Source: a virus
IMG/VR virus record: IMGVR_UViG_3300015245_000009
Coordinates: 1-55,162 of that record
DNA length: 55,162 bases
Reading direction: 5' to 3' (one strand)
The position numbers were made by a program, and so were the translations under genes. Shown here in pieces: positions 48,717 through 55,162 of the stretch. The notes under the pieces were generated by a model. That model was not told the origin of the DNA and made no database searches. It saw only the letters and a list, made by a program, of their open reading frames with translations. Position 1 is the first letter of the stretch, and every line of letters begins with the position of its first letter.

Positions 48717-49271
48717 ATGCAAACAGCAACCATTGAAATCGACCGTTCGCAAGCGATGACCCTGTACCGCCAGTACAAGGAGCACCGCGACTGCTTCACC
48801 AAGATGGACGCGGAGATCGAGCGTGCCTACCGGCAGATCGCGCGCGGCCACAAGGTGATTCAGGCGCTCGAAAGCATCCGTCACGCCGGCCTCGACGCCC
48901 TGAGCCGCCCGCGTCTGGGGATCGTCCGGGCGGATGCCGAGTGGTGTTATCTGACACGCGGCAACGGGCAGGTGTTGTTCTCGATGGACCGATGGGTGCG
49001 TGCTCGCGCGCCACGCCGCTCGGTGATCGTGCGCTGGCCCGGCATGATCTGGAACATCGACAACGGAGGCGCCAAGGCGCGTGTGCCGCTGATCCCGGTG
49101 CATCTCCGGCCGCGCGTGAGCCTGGACCGGTACCACCTTCTGTTTGAAGCGGACTGGGTGGGGGTGCCGCCCGACCCGATGTTGTTGCGGCGCTGCGGCA
49201 ACGACCTTTGGGTGGTGGTGGCAGCGTGGGATTTGACGCCGGTAGAGCGCGCCGTCATGGGCGCGGAGTAA
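48717..49271 (+). CDS. Hypothetical early protein
   Basis: 184 aa. Helical start (QAMTLYRQYKEHRDCFTKMD), basic beta-rich centre (RAPRRSVIVRWPGMIW), and a C-terminal RCGNDLWVVVAAWDLTPVER. Unassigned; its place before the exonuclease suggests a DNA metabolism role. Confidence 0.68.
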   Translation: MQTATIEIDRSQAMTLYRQYKEHRDCFTKMDAEIERAYRQIARGHKVIQALESIRHAGLDALSRPRLGIVRADAEWCYLTRGNGQVLFSMDRWVRARAPRRSVIVRWPGMIWNIDNGGAKARVPLIPVHLRPRVSLDRYHLLFEADWVGVPPDPMLLRRCGNDLWVVVAAWDLTPVERAVMGAE

Positions 49272-49275
49272 TGCC

Positions 49276-50259
49276 ATGATCGACCACCAACTCAGGAACG
49301 CGTGCATCACCTCGACGGATGTGGGGCCGATCTTCGGGGTGGACGCCTACCGGGGAGCCTTCGACGTGTGGGCCGTGAAGCACGGACACGCGCCGCGGTG
49401 GAACCCAACTCCGCGGATGCTCCTGGGCAAGGACCTGGAGCAGGGCATCTTGCAGGCCTACAGCCGGATCACCGGCAGGCCGGTGGAGTGGTTCGACAAG
49501 ACCATGCGGCATCCCGAGCGGCCGTGGATGGCGGCCAGCCCCGACGCGCTGGTAACCAGCGATCCGCTGGAGCGCGGGGTGGACGCCAAGCTGGTCTTCT
49601 GGGACCAGCGGCGTAAGTGGGGCGCGAACTCCAACGACATCCCCGAAGGCATCCAGATGCAGATGTGGTGGTTCATGGCGGTCCTCGAATGCGACGTCTG
49701 GGACGTGGCGGCCTGGGTGGGCGAGGATGAGCCGCGCATCTACGAGATCGAGCGCGACCGCGAAGCCGAGCGGGTGGTGATTGCCAAGTGCGAGGAATGG
49801 CACCGCCGCTATGTGGTGGGCGACGAGGTCCCGCCGATCTCTGGCAGTGAAACGTCGTCGGCCTGGCTCCAGCAGGCGTTTCCGCACGACCATCGGCCGG
49901 ACATGCGCGACGCGACCGATGCTGAGATCGCCTACCTGGAGGAGTACGCGCTGGCTCGGATCGACCAGCAAGAAGCCACCGAACGCCGCGGGGAGATGGA
50001 GAATCAGATCAAACTGGCGATTGGCGACCGCGAGGGCCTGCAATGGCCGGGCGGTAAGTTCACATGGCGGCGCACCAAGGACCAGGAAAAGATCAACTGG
50101 AAAGCGCTGGGCACATACCTGCTAAATACCCGCATTCGGGAAGAGCAGGAACGCGAGGCGATGCGCGTCGAGTACACGAATACCAAAGCCGGGGTGCGGC
50201 GGATTCATTTCGTCTGCGACACGCATGATATCTCCGACGCTGTGGGAGTGACGGGGTGA
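49276..50259 (+). CDS. YqaJ-type viral recombinase exonuclease
   Basis: 327 aa. Catalytic features of the lambda-Exo/YqaJ (PF09588) fold: ITSTDVGPIFGVDAY, MAASPDALV (Asp), VDAKLVFWD (the E/D-x-K position has Asp) and QMQMWWFMAVL. It resects double-stranded ends 5' to 3', handing single strands to the RecT-like partner downstream. Stop overlaps the next GTG. Confidence 0.9.
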   Translation: MIDHQLRNACITSTDVGPIFGVDAYRGAFDVWAVKHGHAPRWNPTPRMLLGKDLEQGILQAYSRITGRPVEWFDKTMRHPERPWMAASPDALVTSDPLERGVDAKLVFWDQRRKWGANSNDIPEGIQMQMWWFMAVLECDVWDVAAWVGEDEPRIYEIERDREAERVVIAKCEEWHRRYVVGDEVPPISGSETSSAWLQQAFPHDHRPDMRDATDAEIAYLEEYALARIDQQEATERRGEMENQIKLAIGDREGLQWPGGKFTWRRTKDQEKINWKALGTYLLNTRIREEQEREAMRVEYTNTKAGVRRIHFVCDTHDISDAVGVTG

Positions 50260-50504
50260 AGATCGAGCAACTCAGTCCGGAGGCGCAGGACGGCCTGCGC
50301 AAGTGGGCCGCGTTCCAGCACGATGATTTGCTCTTCGACGCCATCAGCAGTGTGCCGCAGGAGCGGGCCTGGATCTGGTTTCAGCTATGCGCGGCGGAAG
50401 ACAGGCCCGAGTGGTTTCCCAAGGGGAAGTGGGCAACCATCCAGCACATCGCCACGATTCTGGACGAGGAAGCGGATGCGACGAGAATACGACCCTCAAT
50501 GTGA
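50256..50504 (+). CDS. Small hypothetical protein
   Basis: 82 aa, helical, Trp-rich (KWAAFQHDDLLFDAISSVPQ, ERAWIWFQLCAAEDRPEWFP). GTG overlaps the exonuclease stop. Lies between the exonuclease and annealing protein, so may take part in recombination. Confidence 0.65.
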   Translation: MKIEQLSPEAQDGLRKWAAFQHDDLLFDAISSVPQERAWIWFQLCAAEDRPEWFPKGKWATIQHIATILDEEADATRIRPSM

Positions 50505-50661
50505 AGCCCTCGCCCGCTATTTCCTGGGCCAACCCGCGCGCGATGAAGCCCTCGTGGTGGAGCTGGCCGGGGTGATTCAGGAGGCCATCGAGGACTGGGA
50601 ACAGAACCGACAGAAGGAGAAAACAAGCGATGCAACCGACACCAAGCAACACAACCGTTGA
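50476..50661 (+). CDS. Small acidic helical protein
   Basis: 61 aa (YDPQCEALARYFLGQPARDE, LVVELAGVIQEAIEDWEQN). It overlaps both neighbours (29 and 32 bases). AGGAAG precedes ATG 50476. Function unknown. Confidence 0.6.
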   Translation: MRREYDPQCEALARYFLGQPARDEALVVELAGVIQEAIEDWEQNRQKEKTSDATDTKQHNR

Positions 50662-51553
50662 CGTAGCGGTGACCCCGCCAACCGCGCCGCCGCCGGCGCC
50701 GGGAGCTATACCCACCGAGGCGCGCTCTCGGGTAACAGTCGAGCAGTTGGCCACGTTGCCCGACAGCGAACGGCGCACCAATTGGATCAACTCGCTGGTC
50801 GACGCCGAGGTCGCGCGGCAGAACTACGCGCAAGACCGTGCGATGGCGAGGGAGTTCGCCCTGTGCGGGCAGTTCGACGATCTCAAAGGAGTGAGCACCG
50901 AGCAGGCCGTCGCCACGGCGATGGTGAAAATCAACCTGGGCCGCTCGTGGGGATTCAACTGCGCTGACTCCATGCGGAATATTTATTTCGTGAACGGCAA
51001 GCCCGCGCTGGAGCAAGATATCGTAGCGAGTAAGTTGCAACAGGCGGGAATCGCTTGGGACCCCGAGTTCGCCTATGAGGAAGTGCCCGCAACTAAGACC
51101 GGGCGCGCGTGGCGCAAATGCGTAGGATGCACCTTGTGGCTGAAGGAGTGGAACAAGATCGAGCAGCGCTACCAGCCAATCAAAGATCGCAAGGGCGAAC
51201 AGGTGGCGGTGTCGTTCACCCTGGCCGACGCGGAGAACGCGAAGTACTGGGAAAAGGGTCAGGAAAAGCCGCTCTCCGAGAAGTTCAACTACCGCAGTTA
51301 TCCAGGGGACATGTTCTATTGGAGGTGCATCAGCCGGGTGCGCAAATACTACGCGCCGCACGTCCTGCGCGGCGGCATGCTGCGTGAAGAGGCGCTGGAG
51401 ATGATGCCCGCCGATCTGCCGCCCGACCAGCTGCCGCGCGAATTGCAACCGCCGGAAGTGCTACCGGCCGAGCGGAAAACCTTGGCGGAGAGAGTGAAGG
51501 CCAACGAAGTCGGGCCGGACGTAGGCACGCAGAACGCCATGTTTCCCGAGTAG
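50630..51553 (+). CDS. RecT-like single-strand annealing protein
   Basis: 307 aa. The central part (AVATAMVKINLGRSWGFNCA, a KPALEQDIVASKL segment, GRAWRKCVGCTLW, YWRCISRVRKYYAPHVLRGG) fits the RecT/Redbeta group, where R-x-R-x-x-x-P-H precedes the conserved end. It anneals complementary strands at resected ends. The Pro-rich first 30 residues and Pro-rich C-terminus are likely disordered. Paired with the YqaJ exonuclease two genes upstream. Confidence 0.82.
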   Translation: MQPTPSNTTVDVAVTPPTAPPPAPGAIPTEARSRVTVEQLATLPDSERRTNWINSLVDAEVARQNYAQDRAMAREFALCGQFDDLKGVSTEQAVATAMVKINLGRSWGFNCADSMRNIYFVNGKPALEQDIVASKLQQAGIAWDPEFAYEEVPATKTGRAWRKCVGCTLWLKEWNKIEQRYQPIKDRKGEQVAVSFTLADAENAKYWEKGQEKPLSEKFNYRSYPGDMFYWRCISRVRKYYAPHVLRGGMLREEALEMMPADLPPDQLPRELQPPEVLPAERKTLAERVKANEVGPDVGTQNAMFPE

Positions 51554-51557
51554 TGCC

Positions 51558-51773
51558 ATGACCCCGGAGCCAGAGCACGACTGTCTGCAATACCTGCAAT
51601 ATCGGGAGCATAGCTGGGTCGAGACGCACGGCCTCGATGCGCCACCCTACGAGGCCTGCTGGCAGGAATGGTGGGAGTGCGCTGTCTGTGGGTCGCGGTT
51701 TACCTCAAAGGAGTTGAGAGAGATTTATGAGTCGCAAACGACAGTGGGGCGAGGATTCGACGACGAAGATTGA
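51558..51773 (+). CDS. Small CxxC protein
   Basis: 71 aa. Rich in Trp, His and Tyr, with CAVCGSRF near residue 41. Might bind zinc. Function unknown. Its end overlaps the next gene by 47 bases. Confidence 0.6.
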   Translation: MTPEPEHDCLQYLQYREHSWVETHGLDAPPYEACWQEWWECAVCGSRFTSKELREIYESQTTVGRGFDDED

Positions 51774-51930
51774 TCTTTCCGGGGGCGCGTCCATCACGGT
51801 GTCGTTCCTCGGAAACCTCTTCACTCTGGAGCCGGCTGAGCGGCAGCTGATGAGCGACCTTTCCGCCGTCCTCCAGAGCTATCAGGACAGCAAAGCATCG
51901 GGCCAGGCGAAGGCGGCGGCATTAAAATGA
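51727..51930 (+). CDS. Small hypothetical protein
   Basis: 67 aa (KIDLSGGASITVSFLGNLFT, ...AERQLMSDLSAVLQSYQD). AGAGAG precedes the ATG. Coupled to the next gene by a 4-base overlap. Confidence 0.62.
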   Translation: MSRKRQWGEDSTTKIDLSGGASITVSFLGNLFTLEPAERQLMSDLSAVLQSYQDSKASGQAKAAALK

Positions 51931-52514
51931 CCACGGCATCCACAACTCGTAAATGCGCCTGCGGCCGCACGATCAGTGGCAACAAACTGACGTGTGCCGC
52001 TTGCTCGAAGCCGGTCGCGACTGGCGATGGCGTGCTGGAAATCTTGAACGTGGGAGCGGGGGACGTGAAGATCACATTCAACACCGGCGACGTATCCGAT
52101 ACGATTCGTGCGCGCCGCATTGTCACCGACATGCTGCGCCGTGGCTTCGCACTGCTAGTCGAGATCGAGCGTGACGGCGAGCGGAAATACGAGCGCGTGC
52201 AGGCCTTCGATGAAAAGACCGGCGAGTATCTGATTGCCGACTTCGATCCGCTGGACGCGCGGCAAGCCGATCTAGAAGACGCTGCTACAGCCCGCCGGCT
52301 GGAGACGGCCCAACGGCATGGGGAAGCACCAACCGGACTTCAGCCCCCGGGCAGTAGCAGCGACCTTGGGATCACGGTGAAGGATATTCCTTTGTGCGCC
52401 TGCGGGCGACCGCTGCACCATCGCGGCTCGTGTAAGGGCCAGAAGCGCGGCTATCGCCGGGTGCCGATGGAAGGCGCGAAGGCCACGGCAGTGGGGAGGT
52501 CAAGCGGTGGCTAG
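51927..52514 (+). CDS. Hypothetical protein with two zinc-like ends
   Basis: 195 aa. N-terminal CACGRTISGNKLTCAACSKP and C-terminal CACGRPLHHRGSCKGQKRG flank a beta domain (VKITFNTGDVSDTIRARRIV, TDMLRRGFALLVEIERDGER). The central segment is familiar from phages but unassigned. The outer Cys sites suggest DNA binding. Confidence 0.7.
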   Translation: MTTASTTRKCACGRTISGNKLTCAACSKPVATGDGVLEILNVGAGDVKITFNTGDVSDTIRARRIVTDMLRRGFALLVEIERDGERKYERVQAFDEKTGEYLIADFDPLDARQADLEDAATARRLETAQRHGEAPTGLQPPGSSSDLGITVKDIPLCACGRPLHHRGSCKGQKRGYRRVPMEGAKATAVGRSSGG

Positions 52515-53235
52515 GCCTACACCGTCTTGGGCGGACGTTCGCAAGGGGATGGCGCGGATGGCCGAGAAGCAGCACGAGTGGGCCGGCTTCCCGATGCCGG
52601 TCGAGGGCATGTCGATGCAGATCCATCCGAGCTATCCGTTCGCGGAGAACCTCAGCAAGACCTTTCTGCCGAAACCGTCCCTGCGCATGTGCCGCGATTC
52701 GGACGTGTGCGAAGAGACGCGCCTACGGAACCGCTGGAACTCCTACCGCGACGGTAAGGAGATCCTGATCGTCCAGGAGCGCGGGAAGTTTTTCTTTCTC
52801 TACTCGCCGGTGCAGAACAGCGGGCCGATGCTGCTGCAAACGGTGAGCGCCGCGCGGGCGTGGGATTTCGAGGCCGAGCTTCGCGCGATGGAGACACTCA
52901 AGCGGCACGTTACCGAGTGGGCGTTTCAGTGCTACGTGATGACCGGCTCGTTCCTTGAAACCTCGAAGCGCTCGGGGGTGGTGTACCTGTTCCGGCGGTT
53001 GCGGCCTACGATTGCCTTGACTGGCAAGCCCGACAAGAACCGCCGCGATGTCGGGATGCGGATCCTCTGCACGCTCTGCGCTCACCCCATCGGTTACTAC
53101 CGCGATTCGTGGGCCGGCGCCCTGGTGCCGACCGACGATGTGCTGAGTCACCTCTTGCTCATGAGGGCCGATGAAAAGTTTTTTTGGCGCAATAGCAATC
53201 AACATCCGGCGTGGGCGCCGGAGTCGGGGTTATAA
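52507..53235 (+). CDS. Hypothetical phage protein, 242 aa
   Basis: Alpha/beta (GKEILIVQERGKFFFLYSPV, AELRAMETLKRHVTEWAFQC, MRILCTLCAHPIGYYRDSWA). Known only as an unassigned phage type. GTG overlaps the previous stop. Last gene of the recombination operon before the repeat cluster. Confidence 0.7.
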   Translation: MARPTPSWADVRKGMARMAEKQHEWAGFPMPVEGMSMQIHPSYPFAENLSKTFLPKPSLRMCRDSDVCEETRLRNRWNSYRDGKEILIVQERGKFFFLYSPVQNSGPMLLQTVSAARAWDFEAELRAMETLKRHVTEWAFQCYVMTGSFLETSKRSGVVYLFRRLRPTIALTGKPDKNRRDVGMRILCTLCAHPIGYYRDSWAGALVPTDDVLSHLLLMRADEKFFWRNSNQHPAWAPESGL

Positions 53236-53261
53236 AACCGCGATGGCGATGACACCAGCGC

Positions 53262-53415
53262 GGCGAGGTCAGGCGGAGGCAGGGCTCGGCAGGGTTTTTT
53301 GAAAAGAAGGTTTTTAATTTGCCGGGGCAGGGTGTGGCACGGCTGGGCACGGCACGGCCGGGCAGGGCAGGGCAGGGCAGGGCAGGGTACGGCGAGGCGA
53401 GGGTGCCAATGGCAC
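53262..53415 (+). repeat. GGYNN array with palindrome cap, copy before the 222-aa gene
   Basis: Short pentamer runs from 53262, an interrupting T/A-rich stretch (about 53299-53323), then about 16 units ending in GGCGAGGCGA and the palindrome 53403-53415. Five consecutive GGCAG units occur. The gene starts 32 bases later. Nothing else is coding in 53236-53446. Confidence 0.85.
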
Positions 53416-53446
53416 AAATCAACTAAGAAGGGCAGAAACAACAACT

Positions 53447-54115
53447 ATGAGAACCATTGAAGTGGAACTTACCAGCGAAATGCCGCTCTTAATGCACGCG
53501 GATAACATCGACTGGGCAGACAAGATGGAAGACTGGAAGAACGATCCCAAGAACAAGAGTAAGTCAAAGCCAGGAGACGATAGAACTCCCGCCTGGAGGT
53601 GGCTCGGGTGCCTAAACTACGATGATCCGAAGACCGGCGTCGTGACCGTTCCATCCGAATACATCATGCGGTGCCTCATGGGAGGCGCAGCGGAAGTACC
53701 GACCGGCAAGGGCCGGAAGACCTTTAAGGAACTGAGCCAGAGCGGCATTCTATGCGAAAAATTTCACTGGCCTTTGCTAATCAATGGGGAAAAGAAGCCG
53801 GTGCGAATGGAGGATATCAATCAATTATTGAAGGTCCCCCGTTTCCCGGACCAGGTCGAGGGCGCTAAGGCGCTGGGCTTCTCTCTCTTTGTCAAACGCG
53901 CAAGAGTCGGCAATAACAAACATATCCGAGTCCGGCCGCGTTTTGACGATTGGAGTACGAGAGGTGAACTGATGATCATCGACGATCAGATCACCAATGA
54001 TGTGGTCGCTAGTATTCTCGACATCTCGGGAAGGTTGAAGGGTCTTGGAGATTGGAGGCCGAGCGCTAAGACTCCGGGACCGTTCGGGACGTTCAAGGCG
54101 AAGATTGTGAGTTAA
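53447..54115 (+). CDS. Accessory protein with RAMP-like glycine loop
   Basis: 222 aa. EVELTSEMPLLMHADNIDWA at the start, VTVPSEYIMRCLMGGA in the centre and SGRLKGLGDWRPSAKTPG...FGTFKAKI at the end. The Gly-rich G-x-G-D-W-R-P...G-x-F end resembles loops of RAMP/Cas7-like folds, and similar proteins occur unassigned in phages and plasmids. Base use is less GC-rich than its neighbours (AAG/AAC-rich), hinting at recent gain. It is bracketed by repeat elements. No further function can be claimed. Confidence 0.7.
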   Translation: MRTIEVELTSEMPLLMHADNIDWADKMEDWKNDPKNKSKSKPGDDRTPAWRWLGCLNYDDPKTGVVTVPSEYIMRCLMGGAAEVPTGKGRKTFKELSQSGILCEKFHWPLLINGEKKPVRMEDINQLLKVPRFPDQVEGAKALGFSLFVKRARVGNNKHIRVRPRFDDWSTRGELMIIDDQITNDVVASILDISGRLKGLGDWRPSAKTPGPFGTFKAKIVS

Positions 54116-54210
54116 GGCATGGCTCGGCGCGGTAGGGTCGGGCTGGGCCTGGCCTGGCAAGGCCGGGCGCGGTGCGGCATGGTTGGGCAGGGCGAGGGTG
54201 CCAATGGCAC
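54116..54210 (+). repeat. GGYNN array with palindrome cap, starting at a stop codon
   Basis: The first pentamer GGCAT begins directly after the TAA of the 222-aa gene; 16 units lead to the palindrome at 54198-54210. The next gene starts 18 bases on, with AAAGGAGGAAG. Confidence 0.88.
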
Positions 54211-54228
54211 AAATGAAAGGAGGAAGTT

Positions 54229-54723
54229 ATGAGTCATGGATTTCGCGGCGGCATTCCCTACGCGGTTGACGTGAACCGCCTGAAGGATGCTTTCCCGGTG
54301 CCGATGCTCGCCGAAGGGCGAGTCATTGAACATGCCGACTTAGAAGAAATCGTGAAGGCGAAGAGGGGCGGGCAGCGCTACTACGGAGTCATCAACTCCT
54401 GGATCAATAGCATGAAAAACACCAACGGAATTTTCATGACCTGGGAGACGTCGGTGGGCGTAAAGGTTCTGGGCCCGGCGGAAATTCTAGCTCACGCTGA
54501 GATCAGGACCCGGCAGAAGATCAAGCAGACCGGCAATGCGGTGAAGACCTTCGTATGGGTCGACCGAACGAGATTGGACAGCACGGGGCAGCAGCGTTTG
54601 GATCACCAGGAGCGCGTCGCCAACGCGATCAGGGATGCGCTGAACACTGCCAGAAAAGATTTGGCGATAGACCTGGCGCCGGTAAAGTCTCTGCCAAAAC
54701 CGAAAATGATTCGGGAGGCCTGA
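54229..54723 (+). CDS. Accessory protein, 164 aa
   Basis: Function unknown. N-terminal GFRGGIPYAVDVNRLKDAFP, a basic middle (KAKRGGQRYYGVINSWINSM) and helical C-terminal half (RLDHQERVANAIRDALNTAR). The strong AAAGGAGGAAG site differs from the weak sites of most early genes. Between two repeat elements, next to the 222-aa gene with which it may work. Confidence 0.72.
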   Translation: MSHGFRGGIPYAVDVNRLKDAFPVPMLAEGRVIEHADLEEIVKAKRGGQRYYGVINSWINSMKNTNGIFMTWETSVGVKVLGPAEILAHAEIRTRQKIKQTGNAVKTFVWVDRTRLDSTGQQRLDHQERVANAIRDALNTARKDLAIDLAPVKSLPKPKMIREA

Positions 54724-54731
54724 AGAAGTTT

Positions 54732-54831
54732 GGTCCGGTCGGGCTCGGCAAGGCCCGGTGGGGCTAGGCGTGGCGGGGTGCGGCTAGGCAAGGTTGGGTA
54801 TGGTACGGCGAGGCAAGGGTGCCAATGGCAC
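54732..54831 (+). repeat. GGYNN array with palindrome cap
   Basis: Begins 9 bases after the TGA of the 164-aa gene; about 17 units, closing GGCGAGGCAAGGGTGCCAATGGC; palindrome 54819-54831. No gene follows before the next array. Confidence 0.85.
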
Positions 54832-54847
54832 ACGGGATTGTGATTTC

Positions 54848-54933
54848 GGTACGGCGAGGCGAGGCCTGGCAGGGTGTGGGCATGGTGTGGCGAGGCGAGG
54901 CGAGGTATGGCAGGGCGAGGGTGCCAATGGCAC
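54848..54933 (+). repeat. GGYNN array with palindrome cap
   Basis: About 14 units with one single-base slip of phase; palindrome 54921-54933. A 16-base spacer separates it from the previous palindrome. No gene follows. Confidence 0.85.
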
Positions 54934-54959
54934 ATGAGAATTCATTTCGTAAGGTTTGC

Positions 54960-55105
54960 GGCGAGGGCAGGGCAAGGTCGGGTCAGGCTCGGCTCGGTCA
55001 GGCAGGCCAAGGCTGGGTCAGGTCAGGTGGGGTGGGGCATGGTCGGGCTCGGTCAGGCAAGGCCGGGCAGGGCAGGGTACGGCGAGGCGAGGGTGCCAAT
55101 GGCAC
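54960..55105 (+). repeat. Longest GGYNN array with palindrome cap
   Basis: About 26 units, one off-consensus (GCCAA), ending GGCGAGGCGAGGGTGCCAATG; palindrome 55093-55105, the same copy as 8-20 on the circle. It leads into the integration genes. Confidence 0.88.
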
Positions 55106-55162
55106 GAACGGGATGTTTGCAAGTTCCGGCAATGCGCGGCTGGGCTGGGCGCGGCGAGGCAC
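55086..55162. repeat. Second copy of the 77-bp terminal duplication
   Basis: Identical to 1-77; see that entry. It should be counted once in the circular molecule. Confidence 0.9.

Noticed and set aside
54603-54975. Reverse-strand open frames with peptides such as CHWHPRLA
   Set aside because: They are translations of the GGYNN arrays and palindrome; the same peptide arises wherever the repeat occurs.
53325-55105. Pentamer arrays considered as CRISPR
   Set aside because: No 25-40 base repeats with unique spacers and no Cas genes; the period is 5 bases.

Overview
The window is a complete circular phage-type genome written as a linear contig. Its first 77 bases (1-77) recur exactly as its last 77 (55086-55162), which leaves a unique circle of about 55,085 bp. 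The gene content is that of a temperate siphovirus with lambda-like head and tail genes, a large serine recombinase, an Xre-type repressor and a YqaJ exonuclease/RecT-like recombination pair. The DNA is GC-rich. There are no tRNA or rRNA genes, CRISPR array, transposase or reverse transcriptase. The sequence alone does not fix the host; it is an unidentified high-GC bacterium.

Layout. 0.1-2.2 kb: an integration module (a free-standing arm-binding-like protein overlapping a serine recombinase). 2.2-17.8 kb: a long early operon of tightly overlapping small genes, many Cys-rich. It includes a VRR-NUC nuclease, a winged-helix replication protein with three iterons inside its gene (a lambda O/ori-like arrangement), an HNH protein, a ParB-domain protein, a MerR-like protein, a Mom-like DNA-modification protein with a structured leader, an excisionase-like HTH protein and a DUF3768 protein. 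17.8-19.1 kb: tandem G-rich repeats and a reverse-strand Ala/Lys-repeat protein. 19.1-20.0 kb: small membrane and zinc proteins. 20.1-30.4 kb: packaging, head and tail tube in lambda order (small terminase, GpA-type large terminase, gpW, portal, S49 protease with a probable nested scaffold, gpD, gpE, FII-, Z- and U-like proteins, tail tube). A reverse-strand moron-like gene follows. 31.3-47.5 kb: G/GT chaperones with an A AAT TTT slippery heptamer, a tape measure with a lytic transglycosylase domain, a tail tip with an L-like Cys cluster, and two fibre proteins with an orphan MbcA/ParS-like antitoxin domain between them. 47.5-53.2 kb: reverse-strand repressor, an intergenic region rich in palindromes, and the forward recombination operon. 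53.2-55.1 kb and around the junction: two accessory genes inside an unusual repeat system.

The most unusual structure is that repeat family. Degenerate arrays with a 5-base period, (GGYNN)n, each end in GGGTGCCAATGGCAC, whose 13-base core GTGCCAATGGCAC is palindromic. Six unique copies are present. Three lie just upstream of accessory genes, including a reversed copy at the reverse-strand moron, and two arrays begin at or within 10 bases of a stop codon. This gives a cassette-like pattern of array, palindrome, gene. GG every five bases also matches the spacing of two-tetrad G-quadruplexes.

Regulation is partly readable. Near-consensus sigma70 promoters precede the excisionase-like gene and the recombination operon and share their -35 and spacer sequence. 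Several genes start 6-7 bases after a -10 hexamer, as in leaderless mRNAs, and two share a 28-base promoter element. No endolysin or holin could be named with confidence.
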